Assembly (NCBI RefSeq): GCF_000242455.2
Contig: NC_019892.1
Location: 3,968,001 to 4,032,000, forward strand
From: Singulisphaera acidiphila DSM 18658
Lineage (GTDB): Bacteria; Planctomycetota; Planctomycetia; Isosphaerales; Isosphaeraceae
Length of the DNA stretch: 64,000 nt
Reading direction: 5' to 3'
The translations under genes and the position numbers were made by a program. Shown one piece after another: positions 9,554-17,234 of this stretch. Position 1 is the stretch's first letter. Each line of letters begins with the position of its first letter. The notes below the pieces were generated by a model. That model saw only the letters and a program-made list of their open reading frames with translations, ran no database searches and was not told the DNA's origin.

Positions 9554-10480
9554 TCAGTAGGCGTCGGAGCTGACGATTTCGCCCCCGGCACGGGTTCCAA
9601 GCACATTCCACACATAATAACTGATCGACTGTTTAATAAATCGAACGCTCCCATCGCCCATCAACATATTGCCTCCGCTGGAATGTTTGCTTTTGAAGCC
9701 GCAGGTCCGCCACCAATTGGAGTCGACGGCTGTCTCAAACGTATTGAGCGGGATGATCGTCCCGGAGAGCGGGAAGTTCTGGGAGAAGACTCCCATGAAC
9801 GTGCAGTCTCCCGGCAGAGTCTCGCCGACCATGAACGTCGTGCTCAGGCCGTCGGTAATCTCGTGGAAGCCGATGACGCGCGAGGTCCGGCCGAACATTC
9901 CGGCAAAGGTGCCGGCGGAAATCCCGAGCCCGGCGTTACCGTTCGTGCCAAAGTTATATCCCTGGCAGCAGTAATTTGTGGAGGAGGGCGTCTTGTCGAT
10001 GCAGAAATCGCAGTTATCCATATGCGTCGGCCCCATGGACGCGGGATACCAGAGCATCAGGGCCGGCGAAGCATCATGAGCGGCAAACCGGGTCGTAACG
10101 GGGTTGGACGCCGCCGGATCGGACGGACAGATGAATGTGGAGATCACCGTCCTGACGATTGTGGTGTTGTAAACCGTATTGTACCCGAGGTTTTGGTTCA
10201 GCCCGTTGTAGATCGCGTTCTGCTCCATGGTCGGCAGAATGAAGGTCGACCAGTTGCCACCGGCCGGCGTGCAGCAGACCCCTGTTCCATAAGGCAAGGC
10301 ATTGTTGATTTGGTGATAATTATGAAGCCCTAGCCCAATCTGCTTCATATTGTTGGTACACTGGGCCCGGCGCGCTGCCTCACGGGCCGCCTGGACCGCA
10401 GGCAGCAGCAACGCGATCAGGACTGCGATAATCGCGATGACAACCAGCAGTTCGATGAGCGTGAATCCACGTCGTCGCAT
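9554..10480 (-). CDS. DUF1559 protein with prepilin-type N-terminus
   Basis: 308 aa. It has the prepilin motif [18 protein letters not shown] and the DUF1559 core ([32 protein letters not shown]), with the C-terminal [15 protein letters not shown] motif and terminus [10 protein letters not shown]. The central region is Cys-containing ([23 protein letters not shown]), unlike the paralogue 3661-4623, so the two may present different surfaces. It is the first gene of a two-gene unit with the lipoprotein 9015-9500. An insertion sequence ends about 195 bp upstream of its start and may have replaced or separated its promoter. Confidence 0.93.
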   Translation of the reverse strand: MRRRGFTLIELLVVIAIIAVLIALLLPAVQAAREAARRAQCTNNMKQIGLGLHNYHQINNALPYGTGVCCTPAGGNWSTFILPTMEQNAIYNGLNQNLGYNTVYNTTIVRTVISTFICPSDPAASNPVTTRFAAHDASPALMLWYPASMGPTHMDNCDFCIDKTPSSTNYCCQGYNFGTNGNAGLGISAGTFAGMFGRTSRVIGFHEITDGLSTTFMVGETLPGDCTFMGVFSQNFPLSGTIIPLNTFETAVDSNWWRTCGFKSKHSSGGNMLMGDGSVRFIKQSISYYVWNVLGTRAGGEIVSSDAY

Positions 10481-10677
10481 GCGTCACCTCCCGGATTAAG
10501 CGGAGAAACAACACGAGAGAGAGCCGGCTTTCGCACAAGAACCATCATGAAATTCAACAAGGCAAACCTGGGTGTCATTCCCGATCGGCGCAAGCTCGAC
10601 CGATGACCGAGCGGGCCTGACCCTTCCGAACCTGCATCACGAGTCACAAGCGAAAGTGTTGCGGATTGCACTTACAT

Positions 10678-10692
10678 CTGGTGTTTTGCAAA
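10678..10692 (+). repeat. Left terminal inverted repeat of the IS at 10678-12037
   Basis: CTGGTGTTTTGCAAA; 14 of 15 bases match the inverted copy at 12023-12037. Confidence 0.85.
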
Positions 10693-10693
10693 G

Positions 10694-11932
10694 TCAGGAT
10701 AACCCCAGCTGAGCCACGACATGTTCATAGGGTTGCTCAAATTGCGTGACTTGCTCGATCGCCCACGAGAGCGTCGTCCGCAGGGCTTCCCTCGTCATCG
10801 CCCGACAGGCCTCGCCGATGGTCATCAGCCGATGGAGTGCCCACTCCTTCGCACGACCCTGCTTCAACTCGCTCATGAGCAGACTGTACGCCAGCATGAC
10901 CAGGTACATATGCCGGGTCTGGCCCTGGACATCACGCAACTGACAGTCACCCAACCCGAGTTGTTGCTTGCCGTCCCGATGGAACGTCTCCGTGCCTGTC
11001 CAGCGATGGCGGTACACCCGCACGATCCGACTCACCTCCCAGGTAATCCGATTCGTCACCAGGATCTTGCAGCACGTCCCGTCGTTGCGGTAGTGCCAGA
11101 GGATGACAATCCGCACCTTGTGGTTCACCCCGGGGATTCGGACCGTCACCGTGAAGTACCACTGGCGACGGTCGCCGATCCTCATCGCTTTGCGGTCCTC
11201 CACCGGGATCGACGCCGCCAACTCGTTGGCCTTGAGGATCCCCCCCTTCCACTCCAACTTGCGGTTGGTCTTGAGATCGCCCACGTAACCGTGGGGCCGT
11301 CCCAACCGATCCTGCTTCCCATCAATGTGGTTGAGGACCTCGGCGTTGGTGAAGTAGCAGTCCATGGCGAAGTCGCCGGGGATTCCCCGCTCGCAGACCC
11401 AATCGATCAGCTCGCAGCACAAGGCGGTATGGTTGCGGAACGGCTCGTCCAAGGCTTCGCAGACCTCTTGCTTGCGGAAGAGCCGGAACTCCAGGGGGTA
11501 GTGCTTGCCGCTGGTGCAGACGTAGTTGACGAAGAGATAGTCCTGGGCGATCTTGTTCCGCTCTTCGGTGTGGTCCCAGAACCAGTTGGCGTCGGGAATC
11601 AGCATCCCGTCCCGATCGACGAGAGTATTGTCGATCGGGATGACGCCCTGAACGCTGTAGCGAGTGGAGGGCTCCTTCTGGAGTTGCTCGAGCCTTCGAT
11701 CGTTGAGCGTCTCGGGGTCCCACTGGGCGGCGGTGAGGAAGCGATTGAGGCAGGATTGGTCGGTGGTCTGGGCGAACTCGTCATGAATGCCGAGGACGGT
11801 TTTCCGGTCGGCGACGAACAGGCCGGTGAGGTACTCGGCGAAGTGACGACGTTGGCACTCATTGGCGAAGAGGTCGCCGTGCTGGGTCAGGGCGGCTTCG
11901 ACCAGCTTGGGAAATTCGATAATTCCAGGCAT
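10694..11932 (-). CDS. IS701-family DDE transposase
   Basis: 412 aa. The N-terminal domain contains VADRKTVLGIHDEF and DQSCLNRFLTAAQWD, a hallmark of IS701-like proteins ('...H-FL-...-W'). Catalytic residues are read as Asp in PIDNTLVDRDG, Asp in FAMDCYFTNAEV, and Glu in YRHRWTGTETFHRDGK (E-6-K spacing). The frame is intact. ATG 11932 is preferred; a TTG 45 nt upstream is in frame but less likely. The stop codon lies 2 nt inside the left terminal repeat. Confidence 0.9.
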   Translation of the reverse strand: MPGIIEFPKLVEAALTQHGDLFANECQRRHFAEYLTGLFVADRKTVLGIHDEFAQTTDQSCLNRFLTAAQWDPETLNDRRLEQLQKEPSTRYSVQGVIPIDNTLVDRDGMLIPDANWFWDHTEERNKIAQDYLFVNYVCTSGKHYPLEFRLFRKQEVCEALDEPFRNHTALCCELIDWVCERGIPGDFAMDCYFTNAEVLNHIDGKQDRLGRPHGYVGDLKTNRKLEWKGGILKANELAASIPVEDRKAMRIGDRRQWYFTVTVRIPGVNHKVRIVILWHYRNDGTCCKILVTNRITWEVSRIVRVYRHRWTGTETFHRDGKQQLGLGDCQLRDVQGQTRHMYLVMLAYSLLMSELKQGRAKEWALHRLMTIGEACRAMTREALRTTLSWAIEQVTQFEQPYEHVVAQLGLS

Positions 11933-12022
11933 AAGCCGATGCTCCGCAGTCCAACTGCGCCAGAGCAATTTGGGCAAAACTCGAGCCTCGTCTACCTATT
12001 TTAACGCTGCCGCGGACCAGTT

Positions 12023-12037
12023 TGCAAAATACCAGTT
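12023..12037 (-). repeat. Right terminal inverted repeat of the IS at 10678-12037
   Basis: Reads CTGGTATTTTGCAAA on the minus strand and is directly followed by the TTACAT duplicate. Confidence 0.85.
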
Positions 12038-12043
12038 ACATAT

Positions 12044-12405
12044 ACCATCCCCAAACTAGCGGGGATGACTGTTTCCAGGAGAAGCATGTCACTAGGCGGC
12101 TATCGGTTACAAGAAAAAACATTCGGCTGCCGGTCATTTCTCTGAATTTCCATATAGAAATAACATGACTTCACCTTGATTTGAAACGTGGCGCCTCGCC
12201 CGTAAGTAAGGAATCCCAAGGTGGCGGGCGATGACCGAAGGGCCGGCACTCACGCACCGATTTTTAGCCTTCCCACGCGAGAAAACCGGGTTCACCGATT
12301 GCAACCGTTGTGGAACGTGGGGACCGACGACCGATAATGGGAGGAGCGAGTCGCTGCGCGCGGCGTCCCCCATTCATCGTTTCCGTGTCCGCGAGGCCAA
12401 TCAAC
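12044..12405. other. Intergenic region after the IS, nothing recognised
   Basis: About 360 bp between the second insertion sequence and the Nudix gene. No motif-bearing frame, tRNA or clear hairpin is visible. It presumably includes the Nudix promoter. Confidence 0.4.
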
Positions 12406-13038
12406 GTGAGCCACCCTCACTCCGAACGCGTTCTTGTTGTCCCGAGCGCCGAGTTGGACCGTCTGGGACGATTCCAGGGATTCTCCCCCGAAGCCGACCG
12501 CTATCTGCATGCGTTGCTCGTGCCCGAACTGGCGCGGTTCTTGCCTCGGTCCGAGGTCGAGGACGACCCGAGCTTCAAGCAGATCATCCCCTACGTCGTG
12601 TTCCGCTGCGGCGATTCCGTCTTCTGCTACACGCGCGGCAAGTCCCAAGGGGAGGCCAGGCTCCATCGGCTCAAGTCGATCGGGGTCGGCGGCCACGTCG
12701 ATGAGTCGGATGCTGACGGTCGTGCCACCTTCGACGCCTACGAAATGGCGATGCGCCGGGAGATCGACGAGGAGATCGCCCTCGGTAGTGACGGCTCAAT
12801 CCGCCTGGTCGGCCTGATCAACGACGACTCGACACCGGTCGGCCAAGTTCATCTCGGGGTCGTCCACGTCTACGACCTCGCGGCGCCCGAGATCGTGCCT
12901 CGCGAGGAAGGACTGGCCGAGGCCGAGTTCATCCTCGTGGCCGATCTCGTGCGTCAACGAGCCCAATTCGAGACCTGGTCGCAAATCTGCATCGAGGCGT
13001 TCTTGACCGGAGAATCGAACGGCAGCCCGAATTCGTAG
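12406..13038 (+). CDS. Nudix-domain protein (phosphoesterase-like)
   Basis: 210 aa. It contains a Nudix box variant with an expanded loop: GVGGHVDESD...AMRREIDEEIAL, where the E/R/EE positions of the metal-binding helix are present. The N-terminal part (ERVLVVPSAELDRLGRFQGF) and the phrase QIIPYVVFRCGDSVFCYTRGK resemble a family of Nudix proteins annotated as phosphoesterases in many bacteria. The substrate cannot be read from the sequence; a nucleotide or nucleotide-sugar diphosphate is possible. GTG 12406 is chosen (GAGG at 12393-12396); the frame is open upstream to 12310, but that part lacks similarity to the family. It appears monocistronic. Confidence 0.8.
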   Translation: MSHPHSERVLVVPSAELDRLGRFQGFSPEADRYLHALLVPELARFLPRSEVEDDPSFKQIIPYVVFRCGDSVFCYTRGKSQGEARLHRLKSIGVGGHVDESDADGRATFDAYEMAMRREIDEEIALGSDGSIRLVGLINDDSTPVGQVHLGVVHVYDLAAPEIVPREEGLAEAEFILVADLVRQRAQFETWSQICIEAFLTGESNGSPNS

Positions 13039-13173
13039 CGCCGAAGCATTCACCCAACGTCGACGTCATTTCGCTTACACCAAAGGCAAGCGGGGAGCTG
13101 ATCGCTCCCTGTCTTCGATTCCTGAGGGCGACGCGAGCGAAAACAATCAGAAAGGGAGTTCACGCTCGCCTGG

Positions 13174-14382
13174 TTAGTTCTGAGGTGTCGCCAACGGGGC
13201 CAGCGGTTGCTGGGGCGTGGCCAGCGGCCGCTGAGGCGTGGCCAACGCAGGCCCTGGCTGGCGGCGATCGAGCCAGTCGATCACGGGCGGGAAGATTTCC
13301 TTGGAGGCGTTGCGACTCCAGACCAGGTCGCAATGGCCATAGTCGGTGAGATGGCCATCGCCTTGGCCAAAGCGCATCAAGGACTTATCGAGGCTTCCCA
13401 GCGCCGCCAGGGTGAGTTGGGTCGAGGGGACGTCAGACATGGTATCCGCCTCGCCGGCCACGAGCAGGATCGGCGTCGTGACCTCTCCCAGCCGCGCAGC
13501 GTAGTCGATCTTGCGGTCAGCCGAAAGGAAGTGGCCGTACTCCAAATAAGGGTCGAGTTGCTTGAGGGCCGAGCGCCCTGGATCTTCCAAGGTGTAACCG
13601 TAGAACCCCCGGATCGTCAGCTTGTCGACGACCGACGAGGTGTAATAGAACTGGTCGATCTTCTCGAGGCCAGGGGGCTGGAAGAACATCAAAGGGCGTC
13701 CGAGCCGGCCCGTGCTGACGACCGAGGTCAGCTTACGCAACCCTCGGTTCGCCTGGAGCATGCTTTTCTGAGGGTAATCCGCCAGGATGATCGTGCTCCC
13801 CATCCCGACGAAGTTCGCAATCCGGCCAGCGTCGGGGCTCGTCTCAAGAAATGAGAAAAGAAGCATGCCTCCCAGACTGTGCCCCACCCAGTTGACGCGA
13901 TCCTGGCCGGTTTCTTTTTTGACGTAGTCGAGGATCGCCGGGACGTCGTACTGAGCCATCTCGTCGACGTTCCAGGTGCCATCTCCCCACTCGAGGAAGA
14001 GGGTCTGACGCAACGCCGCGTTGATCCTCCCCACGCGCCCGACCCGCGCACTCTCGCCCGATCCTCGGTTGTCGTAGAGGAAGACCTCATAACCTCGTGC
14101 GGCGAGTTGCTCAGGGAGATGGGCGTTGGTGATCGTCCAGAAGGTGGCGTTGAGCCCCAAGCCATGGCAGAGGACGATCGGAAGCTTGCCCGGATCGGGA
14201 TGAGCCGGTCGGATGTGGCGAACGCCCAGCATCCAGCCGTCCTTGGTATGGGCGAATCCGTCCGTGCAGGGGCGGAAATCAGGCGTCGACGCGTGGCGAC
14301 GCATGCTCGCACAGCCCGGCATGAAGGCCAAGCCGATTGCACAAATTCCCAAGAACCGCAAGACCTGCCGGCCATCGCGCAT
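13174..14382 (-). CDS. Alpha/beta-hydrolase lipoprotein
   Basis: 402 aa. The N-terminus (LRFLGICAIGLAFMPGCASM) is a lipoprotein signal with lipobox MPGC. The hydrolase fold is clear: oxyanion region VLCHGLGLNATFW, YDNRGSGES, and nucleophile elbow VNWVGHSLGGM (Ser). The acid is probably Asp in LVAGEADTMSD, and a His is seen in GDGHLTDYGHCDLVW. This pattern resembles lipase/acyltransferase-type hydrolases. The tail holds a short imperfect repeat (LATPQRP, LATPQQP, LATPQN). The frame is open far upstream, but that part is low-complexity basic and lies opposite the sulfatase gene start, so ATG 14382 is used; ATG 14457 is an alternative. It is divergent from the sulfatase-fold gene. Confidence 0.85.
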   Translation of the reverse strand: MRDGRQVLRFLGICAIGLAFMPGCASMRRHASTPDFRPCTDGFAHTKDGWMLGVRHIRPAHPDPGKLPIVLCHGLGLNATFWTITNAHLPEQLAARGYEVFLYDNRGSGESARVGRVGRINAALRQTLFLEWGDGTWNVDEMAQYDVPAILDYVKKETGQDRVNWVGHSLGGMLLFSFLETSPDAGRIANFVGMGSTIILADYPQKSMLQANRGLRKLTSVVSTGRLGRPLMFFQPPGLEKIDQFYYTSSVVDKLTIRGFYGYTLEDPGRSALKQLDPYLEYGHFLSADRKIDYAARLGEVTTPILLVAGEADTMSDVPSTQLTLAALGSLDKSLMRFGQGDGHLTDYGHCDLVWSRNASKEIFPPVIDWLDRRQPGPALATPQRPLATPQQPLAPLATPQN

Positions 14383-14706
14383 AGAGTCGGGGAATCCTTC
14401 CCAAATCCGCGGGGCAACCCTTCTTGGGCACCCCTTCTGTTTTTTGTCCAGGGCCATTCGCCTCACCGCGAAAGGTCCCAAGCTTTCACGAATCCAAATG
14501 ACTTCGATCAGCACGGACGCTTTTGAGCGAGCGGGGGGGATTCTAGCGAAGAGTCTTATTCCTGGGAATGCGAGGCCGAAAAAAGAGTGGGACGCGGAGC
14601 CGGACGGCAATCTGACTGGACATAAATCGAGGTTTTCGTTCAACTCCCGCCGAATCGATGAGGCTCGAAGACCTCGAAGACTTCGGATGGAGAGGGCGAA
14701 TCCGAC
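14383..14706. other. Divergent intergenic region
   Basis: About 324 bp between the divergent hydrolase and sulfatase-fold genes, expected to carry both promoters. I could not assign a confident -35/-10 pair. GGAGAGGG near 14690-14697 precedes the ATG at 14707. Confidence 0.4.
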
Positions 14707-16908
14707 ATGGCAGAGCGAACGAATCGCGCCAGTGTTCCCGGTAAAACCCGCGATGCGGCGGACGATCACTCCCAGCCGGTCGAAGCGACGCTTTCCTCCT
14801 CCTCTGATTCGAAACTGTTCCGCCCCACGTCGGCGCTCCGTAAAATCTTGGGTCGCGGAACGACTCACATCGAGCGTGAATCCAGCGCGTCGGCTCCCGC
14901 TCCCGCCCCCCTGGCGAATCGATTGCCCGGCGCCCTGCCCTTGGCGGGAACGACTCTGGCCGTAGGAGTCGCGGCGGGCTTTCTCGAGCTGGCGCTCGTC
15001 TTCGGGCAGTTCCATGGGCTGCATCAGGTCCGCTGGAGCAGCCTGATGATCAGCCGACATGCCGCCTGGATGATCCCAGTCGCCGAGACCCTACTCGTGG
15101 CGGCCTGGACCTTGGTCCTGGTCGCGCCGGTCCTGGGCGTTGCGGCTTGGCTCAGAGCGAAGGGGCAGGGGAAGCGGAGCATCGGCTTGACCTGGAACTG
15201 GGCAGGGATGGTCCTCGGGACATTTCTCCTGCTCGGACCGCTCCTCACACTCCCCGGTCTCCACCCAGTTGCGGTCGTGATCCTGGCGCTTGGCCTTGGC
15301 TACCGAATTCGAGGCTGGCTGGTGCGCCCGACCACGGCCTGGAAGCGTGGCGCGTGCTGGGCGGGCGGCCTGGTCTTCGTCATGCTCCCCGTTTACTCCT
15401 TCGTTCAGGAGCGTCGAGTCACCGCAGCGCCCGAGCGTGCCTGGTCCCGGCCCGCTCCGGCGGCAGCCGCAGGCGTCGGTGCTCCCAACTTGCTCTGGAT
15501 CGTGATGGACACCGTCCGGGCCGACCACTTGAGTCTCTACGGATACGGCCGACAGACCACGCCCGAGTTGGAAGCGTTGGCGAAGGAGGGGATTACCTTC
15601 GACATGGCCCGCTCGGCCGCCCCTTGGACTCTCCCATCGCACATGACCATGTTCACGGGCCTCTGGCCCTACCAGCATGGCGCTCGGGTCGACCGCCCTT
15701 ACTACGGCCCGTCCCCAATGCTGGCCGAGCACCTGAGCGCCCACGGCTACACTACCGCCGGGATCGTGGCCAATGTCCGGGTCTGCAACGCCGGCTACGG
15801 GTTCGGGCGTGGGTTCGACTCCTACGTCGACTATCCCCGCAACCAGACGATCAACCTGAACGAAACCGTCTGCAACTCGACGCTCGGCGAGTTCACCATG
15901 AACCTGGTCCGGCGGGCCCGGTTGCCGGTCCCCGGCGTCTCGCCCTTCTTTGTTCACCGCCCCGCCAGCGTGATTATCAGTGACGCTCAGCAATGGCTCG
16001 ATCGGGTCCAGAACCGGAATCAGGTGGCGAGCGACACGCCGCGCCCCTTCTTCCTTTTCCTGAACTTCATGGACGTTCACGGCCCCTATCTTCCGTCACC
16101 GAGCTCTGACCGGAAGTTCTGGAGCGGGCCTGTCCCCGAGCAATCCCTGGCGTCGCCCAACGGGGGTTGGCTTGCCGTCAGGGCGCTCAACTCCGCCACG
16201 CCCGACCAGCGGCCGCAGAAGCAGCAGGAGCTCAACTCCGTCACTCAGCGGCTCATCGACCTCTACGACGAATGCCTCCACGGCCTCGATGCCGAACTCG
16301 GCCGATTTCTCCGGGACCTCCGCGCGACGGGCAAGCTCGATAATACCTGGGTCGTCATCACGGGCGACCATGGCGAGCACCTCGGCGAGCACGGCCATTT
16401 CGGCCATGGGTCGAGCCTCTACAGCGAGCTCACGCATGTTCCTCTCCTCCTCATTCCGCCGTTGAACGCCAGCGGAACGGGTCGCGAGAGCACCGCGCCT
16501 CTGCGTGACCGGAGAATTGGAGTTCCCGTCGCTCATCGCGACTTGCCGCGAACCTTCGGAGACCTGCTCCTCCCGAAGGTCAAGAATCCGTTCCCCGGAC
16601 GCAGTCTCGCCCGGCACTGGAACTCGTCCGACCCGCAGCGTCCCGACCCGATCCTCTCCCAGTTGGAGAAACAGCCCCTGGACGGACAGGAAGTGGATAC
16701 CGAGCGCGTGGTCACGATGGACTCGGTGATCGATGAGGACCATGTCCTGATCGAGAATAGCATCAACACACCTGAGCTCTATCAACTGTTCCAAGATCCG
16801 AAACAGGATCGAAACCTCGCCGGCCAGGCGGCGGAGAGTCCACGGCAAGCACGGCTGAAGCGCACGCTGGAGTCACTCCTCCGCATCCCGGCGGCAGCCG
16901 CTCCCTAA
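14707..16908 (+). CDS. Membrane-anchored sulfatase-fold protein with Thr at the nucleophile site
   Basis: 733 aa. Residues 1-70 are hydrophilic, then about five hydrophobic segments (roughly 75-235), then an extracytoplasmic alkaline-phosphatase/sulfatase domain from about residue 260 (LLWIVMDTVRADHLSLYGYGRQTTPELEALA). Metal-site motifs are visible: MDTVRADH early, and VVITGDHGEHLGEHGHFGHG late. The usual sulfatase C/S-x-P-x-R signature, which becomes formylglycine, is replaced by Thr308-Leu-Pro-Ser-His312 in APWTLPSHMTMFTG. A Thr nucleophile is known in lipoteichoic acid synthases and phosphoethanolamine transferases of the same superfamily. The protein could therefore be a phosphotransferase or phosphodiesterase rather than a sulfatase. 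Topology and substrate are inferred. Confidence 0.85.
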   Translation: MAERTNRASVPGKTRDAADDHSQPVEATLSSSSDSKLFRPTSALRKILGRGTTHIERESSASAPAPAPLANRLPGALPLAGTTLAVGVAAGFLELALVFGQFHGLHQVRWSSLMISRHAAWMIPVAETLLVAAWTLVLVAPVLGVAAWLRAKGQGKRSIGLTWNWAGMVLGTFLLLGPLLTLPGLHPVAVVILALGLGYRIRGWLVRPTTAWKRGACWAGGLVFVMLPVYSFVQERRVTAAPERAWSRPAPAAAAGVGAPNLLWIVMDTVRADHLSLYGYGRQTTPELEALAKEGITFDMARSAAPWTLPSHMTMFTGLWPYQHGARVDRPYYGPSPMLAEHLSAHGYTTAGIVANVRVCNAGYGFGRGFDSYVDYPRNQTINLNETVCNSTLGEFTMNLVRRARLPVPGVSPFFVHRPASVIISDAQQWLDRVQNRNQVASDTPRPFFLFLNFMDVHGPYLPSPSSDRKFWSGPVPEQSLASPNGGWLAVRALNSATPDQRPQKQQELNSVTQRLIDLYDECLHGLDAELGRFLRDLRATGKLDNTWVVITGDHGEHLGEHGHFGHGSSLYSELTHVPLLLIPPLNASGTGRESTAPLRDRRIGVPVAHRDLPRTFGDLLLPKVKNPFPGRSLARHWNSSDPQRPDPILSQLEKQPLDGQEVDTERVVTMDSVIDEDHVLIENSINTPELYQLFQDPKQDRNLAGQAAESPRQARLKRTLESLLRIPAAAAP

Positions 16909-16968
16909 GCCGTTGGTCTCGGTTTTCATTGATTTTCTGATGGGCGATCGCAGTGAGGTCATCGCTGT

Positions 16969-17050
16969 TGGGTGCCACGGGTTGTACTCAACCCGTGAAA
17001 CGATAGCCCCGGTTTTTGGCTCACGGGTTGGGTACAACCCGTGGCACCCA
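16969..17050. repeat. Nested inverted repeat (30-bp arms, REP/BIME-like)
   Basis: Arms 16969-16998 and 17021-17050 are reverse complements at 29 of 30 positions, with a 22-nt spacer. Each arm is itself palindromic (CACGGGTTG-4 nt-CAACCCGTG). The DNA or RNA can therefore form either one long hairpin or two short ones. It lies between the convergent genes 14707-16908 and 17235-18785. Confidence 0.9.
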
Positions 17051-17234
17051 GGGCTTGCACATAATTCAATGCAAAGAAAAATCAGGTCCAGGCAATTAGC
17101 GTTCCGCTTGCCGTCCTGGGTTCTATCGTTTCTACCGACGCCCGCGACGGGGATTCGTGGAGCGGCCGAATCCCACGCCGCGAGCGCCGTGAGAGCGACG
17201 TCGGTCGCGCGCTTGGTAACTGCTCAATAAAGGG
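17051..17234. other. Remainder of the convergent intergenic region
   Basis: No gene or further structure recognised between the inverted repeat and the stop codon of the dockerin-type gene. Confidence 0.4.

Larger units (their letters stand above)
10678..12037 (-). mobile_element. Complete IS701-like insertion sequence (1.36 kb)
   Basis: Ends are imperfect 15-bp inverted repeats: CTGGTGTTTTGCAAA at 10678-10692, and the reverse complement of CTGGTATTTTGCAAA at 12023-12037 (one mismatch). A 6-bp direct repeat TTACAT flanks the element (10672-10677 and 12038-12043) and is read as the target duplication. One transposase gene fills the element on the minus strand. It is unrelated in sequence to the element at 4855-6538. 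Confidence 0.88.

Noticed and set aside
10721-12004. 427-aa open frame on the plus strand opposite the second transposase
   Set aside because: Mirror frame of the IS701-like transposase inside the element.
14383-15060. N-terminal extension of the alpha/beta hydrolase frame
   Set aside because: Basic low-complexity translation overlapping the sulfatase-fold gene; the lipoprotein signal fits the start at 14382.
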